A stretch of DNA of 64,000 nt from Polytrichum commune (lineage: Eukaryota; Streptophyta; Polytrichopsida; Polytrichales; Polytrichaceae): assembly GCA_950295325.1 (NCBI GenBank), contig OX485805.1, positions 41,310,258 through 41,374,257 on the forward strand, given 5' to 3'. A model generated the notes under the pieces. It was given only the letters and a program-made list of their open reading frames with translations, was not told where the DNA came from and made no database searches. Positions 10,141-21,140 of this stretch are shown here, piece after piece. The first letter of the stretch is position 1. Every line of letters begins with the position of its first letter. Made by a program: the position numbers and the translations under genes.

Positions 10141-12585
10141 AGGACAATGCGTAACATTGATGACGCAATATACTAGACTTGTGGTCTTCACTCATTGTTG
10201 GGTTTGGAATTTTGCCAACCATGGTATTTGGGAGGGAGGGGGGGCTTCCCGGTACCAACCTACGCCATACAAGTTTATGCTTGATACTTCCCAATTAATA
10301 AACGGGGAGCACCGGCCGCTAGTTACAAATGAACCGGTTGAGTTTGAGAAGTAACTAGTTGAAGTTCAACACTTCCAGGAATTTACCAATCATTTTAGAG
10401 GAATTTATAGAACATACCTCAATTTAATGAAGAAAATTTGAAAGATGTCAACATGTAATTGGTTGGACTTGGAACTTGGGGCGATCATACCCCCTTACGT
10501 TTTGTAACCACGTGCGATAATGGGGTATTTAATGGGGGGATATTTATGCACCTCTCAATAATTTTTCCTGCCCTATTTGATGTATTTTTTAGAACCCTAT
10601 ATTTATTTGTAATTATTCGAAGAGGCTAATTTTTGGCATCATACCTTTTTAAAAAAAAATTGTACAAGTACGAAATAGTGGACAAAATACTATAGTATTG
10701 CAAAATCAACTATGTGAGCAACAAACATTTCATACCATCCATCTTGTCATTTAATTGGTTTCAATTAGTTATACCAATCCTAAATCGTTCAAAGTACCAT
10801 TCAAAACACAACTAATAGCATTTGAATAATGAATTCTATCAAATTACAAGCCCTTCGTCAACAGAAAAGTGTTTTTTCTACATTGATAATAGCCATTTCA
10901 TTTCTAAATCCCTATAAATATCCTTGAATATCGGAAGTTGGGTACTAGTTAAAGGGTTACCAATAAACATGGAGATAACAAAATATACAAGCTAACATAG
11001 ACAAGAAGTAAACACGGATAGAACAAAACAAGAATTATAATGAGTTGTGACAAGACATAGAATTTTGCACAACTACCTACTCCAAAATAAAATACATTCA
11101 AATACAAGAAAGCCAAATACGAAAGCCATAATTATTTTATTGATCCTACTGCACGCTCTTAGGGGGATCCAATATCTTTAACCCTATTTTTTCTATTGAT
11201 TACTAAAATGGAGGAATTATTCACCACCCTATTTTACATATAATAATGTGGGGGACATATTTCCAACGCTATGGTATATCTAACAAATTTATAAATTTTA
11301 CCCTCCATTAATTAAATTGATCTTATTTATAAATCTCACGTGGTTTCTAAAATTGTGATAGTCACCCACGGGTAGATCACATAGGGCATTTAAAAAACGA
11401 CGTGTGGCATAATATAGAGAGGATTAAAATCATTTGAAATAAAAAATATAAAGGAATTCCAAATAATGAAGGGGCCATTAAATGTAGACAATCCCATTAT
11501 AAGTAAGTTAGATGGACATAAAATGTGGGCCATTATTTTTTGGTAAAATTAATATAGGGGATGAAGATAAGGATCCTAGAAGGTATGTTGAGTATGGTAT
11601 GTAAATGGGTTTAGGACTCACGGGGATGGATGATAATTGGGATTTCCGTCTGTCCAAAATTACTTAAAAGGAATATAGAGTACAAAAAATTGCACTGACT
11701 TGGACAATATAAGTAATGGAAGGGTGCAAACAAATATAAGTAATTATAGGGAGGCTTTAATTCAGCCCTTGAAGGTAAATAGCGCCAAAACAAAAAAACC
11801 CCAGCCGCACGTGGTGCACAAAAATGCCTTAGAGTGATCTACCTTGTAGTCACCTCCCCGAGACTTGGAAACACTAGGATCTCCACCGACTATGGTCAAA
11901 ATCCTCCACGAACATTGTTCCCAATATAATTTCACTAAACTAATATGGGGTCTCCAATGTTAATTATTGGGTCAAACATGTTAATAAATAACTAGAAGCT
12001 CGAGATGAGGGGTCCCAATGTTTTCACCTTCAACTTACATGGTTGCTTGGCCCTCGCATATTGGGTTATCTATCTTTGACCAATTGCTATTACCACCCTA
12101 ATGAAGAATGTCATTGGATTTTGTACAGAAGAGAAGAGAAGAGAAGAAACGTTAATCTTAGTGGGATCACCGTGATTGAAATGCCCATTCGACCCACCCT
12201 TGGTATTATTAGTACAATATAAAATAGATACCTCGAGGGTTGTTTCCAACTAAGGCTAGATATGGAATAATTTCTTTGGTCTTATTTTCAAAAAAATGAT
12301 GGCCATGTTCACGATGCAACCCATCAACCCCACCACTCATGTTGACATCCTTCGGTTTGTCTACATTAATTTGATGCATATTCTATAAATTCCTCTCTAA
12401 AGTGTCCGGTAATGCTTCTGAAGTCTTCAACTTCAACCGGTTATTTCTCAAACTCAACCGGTTCATCTGTAACTAACTGCCGGTTTTCATAGCTCAGTTA
12501 GGTTAGCCTGTCTGCATGAGTGTGATTGACGAATGTATTGTCCTCTCGGGAGCGAAATTCCAGAAGCCCAGAGGTAACAAATGGT
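10141..12585. other. No gene seen; AT-rich spacer and end of unit 0
   Basis: Short similarity links about 10,335-10,470 with 28,235-28,345 (CAACATGTAA followed by TTGGACTTGGAA). 12,360-12,480 resembles 31,345-31,470 and 62,750 onward. 12,490-12,575 (CTGCATGAGTG to CCAGAAGCCCAGAGG) matches about 63,330-63,412, the far part of unit 2. The ORFs are short and unsupported. Confidence 0.5.
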
Positions 12586-12890
12586 TAACAAACGTTAGGG
12601 GGTTAACAAATGGTTTTGAAACACACACTACAAATGTTCAATATTCTTTGGAAAGATCTTCTCTGTGACCTTTTGTGAGCTCCATACAAAAGCATTTGTT
12701 GAACACAAAATAAAGGCTTATACATATTTGCCTACCCTAACTTCATCCCTCATCCACATAATCACCTCATGATGATCTTCCTTAGCGATTCAATACACTA
12801 TTCAGTCAACTATATAATCAAAACTAAAATGGAAATGCAAATTCATAAGCCTTAAATAACTCTACAATAAAACTCAAGTACTATCTACCA

Positions 12891-15800
12891 TCAACTGTAT
12901 AATGTGCAACCAAGAAAGTCAATTTTGTCTTGACTATCCTCAAGATCCTTGCACTTTTTGCAGATCCATGCTACTCTCCCATTGATACCATCTTCACAAT
13001 TTCTATACTTGACCTTATACAATCCAAAAAGATCTTCAATATCGTGGTTGCGTAGGAGATCTTCAAGCCATTTTCTCCCTTCTTTGTTTGCATGCAAGAT
13101 GGTGTCATGTGGATTTGAGACACTTGGTGTGATGACGTTCAATCCACGATCTAAAAGCCCAGGAGTATCAAGTACTAGGAGAAAGCCCTTAGCTAGGTCA
13201 GGAACCAAGCTTCCAATACCAGGTGCAACAACGTGAGCACCAATTGAAATCAAAGTGGACAACGTTACTAATGTGTACTTTAAGACTTACTTGCAAACGT
13301 GGGAAGAAACCCAAGGTCAACATTGTACGATTTGTGTCCACAGGGGCCACTCTTCGTCCCACGTGAACACCTTTGTGGAATGTTTTCTTTGTGAGCCAGG
13401 AAAGTTTTCTTTCACCGGAATCCGATGGATTGTTTTCATCATCGCACAAGGATGCGGGAATCAAAATACCATCATTGACGTGCTCGATGCATAAATCCAA
13501 TCTTATCATGAGCTTCAACAAATCTCGGCCGGTATCCTCATCGAACTTTTGATGTTGGGACTCTCCTAGGAAAGACATTAAGCTTTTGGAAGCCAACACA
13601 CCCATTTGAGGCTCAAGTACGCCACAATCCTTACAAGAGATGACTTGCCCAATGACATCATGACAAAACCAATGAGGATCCAAAATCACAAAGTTCAAGC
13701 CTTTGTAATAAATCACTTCGCCCGCCTCATGCAAAGATGTTGCCACAATCTCCCTTCTTTTTGCGGCCGCTTCAAAACTGATGTCCTCCCCGGCCACCAA
13801 ACTTGGAACCTTGTCACATATAGCTTGGAATACGTCCCATTTCACCAACGTATGTGTTGGATTCATCTCTTTATATTCGTCCAAAAATTTCCGCAAATCC
13901 TCACAAGCTTAAAAAACATGAGGGAGAGTCGGTAACAAATCTAAAAGTGTTGCTTCCAATTCCTCCAATAGAGGGCAAGTACTCTCCATGTCATGAGCAT
14001 TCACATAAAATGGTTCCTCATTGATATTAAGAGTGCCTTTGAATTGCTCTCGCAAAGGTTGCACATGCCTTTCAATTTCCATCTTGATGGTCTCAACATA
14101 ACCGTTTACTTTATCAAAACCTGTGAAAACCAATTTGACGCATGGATGGTACACAATTGATTTTTTGGTGTTTGATGCAATGAACTGCAACCAATATTTG
14201 ATTTCAGTAGCCATTTGCATGTACCCTTTCCTTTTGGTAGGATTTTCCGGCTCGAACATATTACAAAGGAGAAGAAAACAACATGAACTCCCACCACCAT
14301 CTATGTTTGAGATCACAAGGTCATGAAAAGGATGGTATGCATCGTGACCGGCCATGTCCCACATAGTGAGGTGCAAATTGTTGAGGGTTGTAACTGCTTC
14401 CACTTCAATTCCTCTAGTGCGATCACGCATGTCCCATGTGTCCATCGCATCACATGAATTCATACCAACATCATCGGTGAATTGATTGTGAGATGTTTTT
14501 CTTTTTTTCGATGTTGATGTAGGTTCTTCCATTTTCTCCCTCAAACTCTTGACTATAGTATTCTTCAAAGTGGTATTCCCTAATGACATTCAACAATGCA
14601 TAAAGTTAATGTCAAAGGCAAAACTCCAAATTTGGTATTGTCCACACTTATAATATATCATACGTAACATGTCACAGCCTAGCCTCCTAAGAAAACTAAA
14701 ATCACATAGTTTGTCATATGGGGATGCGTTGTCACGTGGAATGCACAAGTTCTCATCTAGGATTAAAGTTCAATAACAAACTATACTTCTAGGATCATGT
14801 GGTATTTAATCTCCAAATGTCATTTTATTGACATCCTTTGGTTTATAGACAAGGAATTCCTACTTGAGAATTATGTTTGGCCCTTTTTTTTTTCGTAGAT
14901 CTTTCCAACTTTGATAGATTGCACATGGATTAATTGGTATAGAATGGAACATAGAAACACACTCGGAGAATATATCTTGCGGAACTAAACTCATTAAATA
15001 TATAACCCAAAAGGACACTAATAAATCATTTGTACGTGACATGTAACTTTCATCTACAATTCCTTTGGAGTGGCATCATGATTTTTCATATTTACATCAA
15101 ATGAGTGAAGGAGGTTGTATTTTCATATCCCATAAGTGTACATGGAGAGGTCCAAATTGCGACATATAAATTACAATTTATTTTTGAGTATTTTAAATCA
15201 CTTACGACAATAAGTTCATTGTGGTTGTATTACAATTTTAACAAATTGAACTCTTCAAGAATCAAATGTCCATGTTTGGAATTTGCATCAAATTGATCAA
15301 ACTTATGTCAAGATTCTCTACGTGATATCGACACAATAACACATGCCTTGATTTGTTTTTAATGGAAGAAGTGTACTTAGTCCCGATTTCACATATTGCA
15401 TGCATAGTAGTATAAGACATACACAAGCCAAAGAAAGTCACCTGCATGTGGGTAACCACAAAAGAACAATCGAGCCGACGTTGAAGGAACAAGAACCATG
15501 TCCTTCATCACCTCCCATGGCTTGTTGGTTGCCCTCTCCTCAAATAACATTGTTAATGCCTCCGCGTAATAATTGTTCCTCCATGAACACACGAAATCCT
15601 TGAGCTGATAATTCACTCTCAGTGCATCCATGATTGTTGAAAATACAGCATCTTCGTCATCAGCATCACAATCCTCACTTTCCCAAGTATGGTCTCTAGT
15701 TCTTTCCAAAGTAAAGTGTTCCAATCCATGATTGAATTTCAAGGCTTCAATCACCTCAAGCGGTACTGCATTCGGAAAAAAGTTGATGTGCAAGGCATTT

Positions 15801-16816
15801 AGACATTTAGTTGTTTTGATGAACTCACATAGGAGAGTTTTATTCCAGTCCTTGGAATATGCAAGGTGTAGGGCAGTGATGGGATGTTGTCCTTGCGAGT
15901 CACGCATCAACACTCTCATCACAGCCTCTTGAAAATTTGTAAAAGGCTTGTCAAATCGAAGAGTGTGGACTTGATTGTTGAGACACAGAGCCTCTGCCAT
16001 CCTCTCAGCGAGCGACCCCTCCAAATGATCATCATATAAAGAATTAAAAAGAATTTCCTTGATGGAAGGGGTGCGTTGAAGGAACTCGCCAAGACGCTCA
16101 ACTGATGTACCATTCCACTCGAGCTGGTCATCGAATGTTAAGCTTTCAAGAGCCGGGCATGATCCACCATTCTGTGCTAAAAGCATCTCTTCAAGTACCG
16201 TACACTGCAACGGCGTCCTACCACTCTTACAAGACCTGCCGCTGGAAAATACCTCCATCGACTTTACGGTTGAGCCTGGTGCGACAATCAAGCCACATAC
16301 GGCCTTGAGCTTCTGTGGTGGTAGCTCACCCCATATCACTATGTCTGTGAGAGTACGATTATCCAGTTGAAGTTTGTGTGTGCTAGAAACCGCTGTCTCC
16401 ATCAAGTTGCACCCCGCCTGGCCGTTTTGTGATTCGCCATCACCGACGACATTTGACTCCTCCGCAACAGGGGTCGGGTGTAGTGCCTTCATGATCTCTG
16501 CTATGTCCTCACTGAGAGTTGCGTGCCCATCAGGGAGTTTAGCCAAATCTCCCTCTAGAAAGCTTTCAAAATCTTCATCCTCTACAAAAATGTCCTTGAT
16601 AGCTAACGAGGATATGTCGGCCAATCTAAGCTTGTGGATAAAGTCTTTCCTAACATGGCACGGGTACTCCTCAAGGTCAACACTAGCCTCAACATTTCTC
16701 TCATCTTTTGATATTAGCTTAATCGTTGAATTGTCAAAGTTTACGGTCCAAACGGAAGTTTTCCCTTGGACTATTGCCAAAAGAAACTCCTCCATCTTGT
16801 GCTGTACTGTTGCCAT
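12891..16816 (-). pseudogene. TRN1-like ROCO pseudogene (P-loop mutant, nonsense, 1.2-kb deletion)
   Basis: This is the paralogue of the gene at 38,493-43,729. Exon 1 (16,816-15,442) is open and encodes the leucine-rich N-terminal part. The donor is G|GTGACT and the acceptor ATTAG|GG at 14,579 keeps the phase, but the P-loop now reads AGNTT instead of AGKTT (AAG to AAT). In exon 2 the codon after PHVF is TAA (AAA in the paralogue), at about 13,909-13,911, so the product would stop at about 681 aa. Beyond this the frame stays open to the exon 2 donor (CAA|GTAAGT, exon end 13,311). Then about 1,182 bp present in the paralogue (about 38,875-40,056) are missing: nearly all of intron 2 and the first 992 nt of exon 3. 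Only the C-terminal 120 or so codons of exon 3 remain (12,891 to about 13,262). The poly(A)-type AATAAA of the paralogue is AACAAA here. A truncated LRR-Roc protein could still be made. Confidence 0.88.
14580..15441 (-). other. Intron 1 of the TRN1-like pseudogene
   Basis: 862 bp lie between the donor and acceptor that split the P-loop codon. It aligns with intron 1 of the intact paralogue (984 bp). The paralogue has an extra block of about 130 bp (about 42,112-42,243) between ACACATG and CCTTGATTTG. Short ORFs here are not conserved. Nothing else was recognised. Confidence 0.75.
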
Positions 16817-17551
16817 TTCAACCCGTTACAACCAAATATTCTCTACGAAATTTCCCTAACCAAGCACGTCGTAGATACTTCTGAGGACAAGTGACAAGTT
16901 GTTCTACTCCTCTTTGACATGCTCAAGTCTACACCTATATACCTAATAGAGGGACAAATCACGTCCAATTTCAATTGAGGAAGGCGCCTTCATGCTTGAC
17001 AAGACAAGGTAAGACGATAGACTCGCACGTGTTTGCACTTGCAGGCACATAGGAGACCGAGGAATATCTTCTAGCTATGTCCATATGCTCCAAGTGGACA
17101 TGGTGAGAAACCCTTCCACAAATGACACATTATTGAGGTAGGTGTGGATGCGCTTTTAACGGCGAATTCCTACCCTCGATCAAAATGAGCATGCAAGAGA
17201 AATACAGAGATGCAGATTCCTCATGCATTCCATGGCGCCAGAGAAATTACAAAACTTGAAAATCTGCCACACATACGAGACCCACCATCAAAATTGTTGA
17301 ACTCATGGGGAGGAGGCTAGCGATTCATGTGCAAACGACGAAGAGCATCACATCTCCTCTCCTCCGTCAACTCTGCCGCCCAAGCCCACTCCAACTCCAA
17401 CTCCTTGGCTTCAGCAGAAGCTACTTGGTGAAGTCGGAGCACAACATTCATGGATGCCTGCCACTAGAGTACTACTACATACACAGCCCCTCGAAGCAGG
17501 CTTCTTCCAGGAAGAAGATTTGGCAGACGTGGGGAAAATGCCGACTGACTT
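16817..17551. other. 5' flank of the TRN1-like pseudogene
   Basis: It matches 43,730-44,480 upstream of the intact gene. An open frame corresponding to the 130-aa frame of unit 2 is stopped here by TGA after only 24 codons (starting at 17,188), so no conserved upstream gene is supported. It presumably holds the promoter. I could not assign a TATA box or start site. Confidence 0.5.
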
Positions 17552-17870
17552 AGGGCGGCTTTATATTAGGGGCCATTTGGAGTAGAGGCAACTTGGACTT
17601 GAAGTGGCCCTTACTTTACTCTAACTTTAGCTCTACTTTACAAAGTGGCCCGTTGAGTGGCCCTTGCAATATAAAGTCCATAGGACCACTTGTAGGGTCC
17701 AAATTGGGAATTCCGCTTTAAAGTGGGCCTTCCAAATGGCCCTAGGGACTTTATATTGTAAGGGCCACTCAACGGGCCACTTTGTCTTAAATGAATTATG
17801 CCCTTTCTTAAACTAAAGTCATAAAACCATAAAGTCATAAAGTCATAAACTACTACATACACAGGCTTCT
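17552..17870. mobile_element. Foldback insertion specific to unit 1
   Basis: Inverted copies at 17,638-17,681 (AAAGTGGCCCGTTGAGTGGC...) and 17,745-17,783 can form a long hairpin, and further GGCCATTTGG motifs are arranged palindromically. The insertion is bounded by a direct repeat of about 50 bp (about 17,500-17,551 and 17,869-17,918) ending GCCGACTGACTTA. The corresponding place in unit 2 (about 45,205-45,260) has a single copy and no insert. It is non-coding. The class is unknown. Confidence 0.6.
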
Positions 17871-17999
17871 TCCAGGAAGAAGATTTGGCAGACGCGGGGA
17901 AAATGCCGACTGACTTACAGTCAACGATGACCCTTCCGAATTCAGGAAGGGCACTCAGCATTTCCGAAGCTCGTCCTTGAGGTGATGCTTCCCCCGAAG

Positions 18000-18505
18000 T
18001 CAAAAATCATACAAAATTCATAATTAAAGTTCCTGGCCGCCAATAGAGGGCCTCCATAAAGACAGTGCACTGTTACCGATGGGGGACGTTAAAGTTCCCC
18101 CCACAAACTTATAGGGGACGTAGATTCAGTCAGGGGCAGCCGCCCGCCCGGCCACAAATTTCAGATTTTTAGGATCTGACTGAAAACTGCTGCCCGCCCA
18201 TCCGACTTCAAAAAAACCATTGTCCTTGCATTCTTGAAGACCACTTATCCACAAATCACATATTGAGTGCACTTCACTTTCAAGGTCCAAAATCCATTAT
18301 ATATGTTTACTTTCATTAAGTTAATAAACATTTGATTGGGATTTCATTTTCAAATTGAAATTGCCGTTAAAGTATGTAAATAACTTGGAAGTCAAAAATA
18401 TTATAAAACCCTCATTAGCACCGAGGTTATGATTTTCGTGAATTGCCATTGCAAAGGTCTTTGTCATTATTAAAACTTCCATTGTATTGGGGTGAAATGA
18501 CACGT
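18000..18505 (-). mobile_element. Left inverted arm of a large long-TIR element
   Basis: 18,235-18,500 is a minus-orientation copy of a dispersed module. Read on the minus strand it contains ATGAAATCCCAATCAA, ATTGGATTTTGGACCTTGAA and GTGCACTCAATATG. The G/C-rich outer part (18,010-18,190) also has an inverted counterpart beyond the right arm of unit 2 (about 55,060-55,135). The right arm in unit 1 is about 24,530-24,938. The same module forms the 411-bp TIRs of the foldback element at 59,959-61,028, so these arms are probably Mutator-like TIRs. Confidence 0.6.
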
Positions 18506-19016
18506 ATTACTAGGTTACTTAAGGACTATAAATTGCAGCTCAAGTATCCGGAAAGCATAACCCATAACATTAGGAGAACTTCCCACACTCACTTACATAC
18601 TTAAGTTCAGCCTTATCCTGTAATTTTCTTTGTAATTGGGAAGGCTCTACAGCGGAGACAGTGATGAGAGAGAGATGGTGAAAGATAAGTACAAGGCCGA
18701 CAAGACCATTGTTCATGACCTCTCGCGGATGAATTTCCACAATTATTTTGTGCATGTATGTGAATGAACAATCTGCCCCAGCAGATCTCGAAAAGTGATG
18801 TTTTGGCTAGTTAAATAATGGGTTAATTATGAGGCGTCTGAGCTTGACACGAGGATAATTTGAGGTAGACTTTGTAAAGTCAGATAGGGCCCCTCCAAAT
18901 TAAGTATAATGTACAATGTACAATTCACAATGCATGAAATGAAGCTAGATTGGAAGCATAAATGTTGTTGGGTCTATGCTCTGAATGCCTCAATTTGAAT
19001 TGGCACACAAATTGGC

Positions 19017-19250
19017 CTAAATTATGCAACTTTGGCACTCATTTCATCAAGTACATCTATTTGTGAGAGAGGATTCTCCAAACAAAATGCAATCAAAAGC
19101 CACTTGCACAATAGGTTGAACTTGAAGACCCTTGATGCTCTTATGCGGGTCTCTCCTTGTGGGCTTGAAGTGGATGCAATGGATTGGGCTACAATGGCCA
19201 ACATTTGGAGAAACATGCGAGACCGAAGGATCCTTACGCTCGATTCATAG
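19017..19250 (+). pseudogene. hAT-type transposase C-terminal fragment
   Basis: An open frame reads LALISSSTSICERGFSKQNA, then IKSHLHNRL, LDALMRVSPCGLEVD and ends DRRILTLDS. The S-T-x-x-C-E-R-G-F-S-x-x-N-x-I-K...R-L...L-x-x-L-M-R-x-S motif is that of the dimerisation tail of hAT-related transposases and their domesticated zinc-finger relatives. There is no in-frame ATG start, and no BED finger or catalytic core upstream, so it is a 3' remnant. It lies between the inverted arms at 18.0-18.5 and 24.5-24.9 kb. The copy at 46,371-46,562 has an internal stop. Confidence 0.65.
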
Positions 19251-20926
19251 CTTTTTTGTTTCATATCAAGATAATATTTTGATTCTTCAAAACATTAGGT
19301 TTTCTAAAATATTGTGTAACCCAAAATTGAGGTGACATTTTAGAATAAAATGGATGTCAATTGACATTTGTTTTTGTTTTTGAAAACGTCACGTCACACT
19401 TTGGATTTGAAGTTGAACGTCAAATAAAATTTGTCAAATAAACACATTGTCTGGAACTATCGAATTCATATATTTTTTTGTTTTCCAACACATTTAAGAA
19501 CTCATTGTTTGGATGTCATATGGACAGGTTACAAGGGATTAAACTTCTATTTGTACATGACCTAAATTAAAACCAACACCCAAATCACATGTTCAAGTAG
19601 TGTACATTCTCATAAGCGATATAGACCTATTGCACAAGATTTTTAGGTGTTGATTTCATGTCAATGTTGGTGATGAATGTACATACATTCGATTTGAGAC
19701 TACACTGATTATCCCGATTAGTGTGTGTTACAACAGAAAGTTACGCAGTGCAATAATGTCATACTCGGGAGTTCGGTTTTCACTAACGAAAGTTCAATTG
19801 GTTGTTTCAACATGACAGGACATAAATGGCTTTCCTTGGTAGAATAAGAGCCTCCACAAGGCACAACCACGTGTTGGGCCCCTACCAAAGGTACAACTAC
19901 TTTCTTTCTTAAAAATCTTCAATTGTGGCAAGCAAGAGTAATCCATGTATGCAAATGTATGTTTAGGAATGTCTGAATTGATAGCAAGTGGACTACTTAG
20001 ATAAGGTTGCTTGATTTAAGTACATGATGTGCGTTTCTATAGAATTTTCTTTTGTGGTAGAGAAAATAAGGGTTGGTTAACCCCTAAGCGTCTAAGAGAC
20101 ACACATTAAGCCTTCTGCAATGAAAAAATAGCATACATGAGCTACGTACTTTCCTGTTTAGTTAATCACATCAGAAGTGGTCTTCTCTAAAATTAATGTA
20201 TTTGTGTGAATGCCCTATTTGAATAAGTTGAACATTTGGATGTAATTCAACATTCAAGTTCATTATGTAGAGTAATGCCTTTGGATGCAAATACGTAATT
20301 GTATTTTCGCCATCAATGTCTAGTATGAGTATATTGTCATTTTCTCCTTGACATAAGACAATGTATATGATGAGGTTACAAACACACACATATATAGAAT
20401 ATGATATATGAACTTGACAAAATCCATATAAATTGTGTACATGGCCGTATATTGAGACCCCACGTTTTTTAAGGGCTAAGAGGGGTGAGCTACTTCAAGT
20501 TGCTTTCAAATAAATGTCATTACTTCTTGAAGATATTAAAAGTCATCCTTTTAACTAGATATGGGATTTCGTCAAGAGGTGGTACCCTATGGTTTTGCAC
20601 TAGTTGTATTGTATAGAGAACCAACAACACCTTTATGGGCACTTGTGGTGTGCGCTTGATTGGAGGTGGTGTTTGAAATTGAATGAAGGGCAACGTATTT
20701 GTTCAAAGCGTCGAACACAACTCCATTGTTTAATTTCATGTCTTTTAACTTTTCATTGTTTAATTAGCAACTGCGGGAGTTGACTGGAAGTATGTAACTT
20801 AAAGCAGCAGCTTCGAGTTCATGGGGGTTATCATTTTCCATTTTCCAGGCTGAGTCCCTTTGGTTATGGACCCTACCACCCACTGCACGACTGCACACGT
20901 AGAATGGCTCATTTCCACTACACCAA
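19251..20926. other. No gene; duplicated spacer (matches 46.57-47.75 and 50.3-50.9 kb)
   Basis: The unit 2 counterpart is split at about 20,276 by the 1.7-kb Mutator-like insertion and its adjoining duplication. Only short ORFs are present and they are not conserved. The unoccupied target of that insertion reads TAATGCCTTTGG here at about 20,274-20,285. Confidence 0.6.
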
Positions 20927-20928
20927 AT

Positions 20929-21140
20929 ATGATATTTAGTGTGACTTACTGTTTGGATTTACACGGTGCTATATCTTCTTACTATTGGAATAGTTTTTTA
21001 CGAGGTAAAGTTGTCAATGTTCTATAATGTCCAAACTACCATTTTAAAATTTGTTGGTAAAATATGAAATGTACAGTAGATTGATATAGCATTGCGTAAT
21101 TCCAAATAGCAAGTGACACTAAATATCATATTTAGTGTAC
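20929..21140. mobile_element. Small CACTA-like palindromic MITE
   Basis: The left end CACTACACCAAATATGATAT is followed by TTAGTGTGACTTACT. The right end is AGTGACACTAAATATCATAT followed by TTAGTGTAC, i.e. an inverted copy. CACTACA...AAA ends recall En/Spm (CACTA) elements. The counterpart in unit 2 is about 50,906-51,126. Related ATTTAGTGTNACTTA fragments occur near 7,535, 22,905, 23,580, 28,705 and 62,440. No clear 3-bp TSD. Confidence 0.5.

Noticed and set aside
13198-13896. Separate 232-aa gene downstream of the dead copy's nonsense codon
   Set aside because: It is the continuation of the COR exon in the same frame as the paralogue, followed by intron read-through into a deletion junction; not an independent gene.
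15389-16859. Long plus-strand frames antisense to the TRN1-like exons (for example 161 aa at 16,374-16,859, and 163 and 120 aa at 38,992-39,858)
   Set aside because: They are shadows of the minus-strand exons, whose frame is supported by domain motifs and splice phases.
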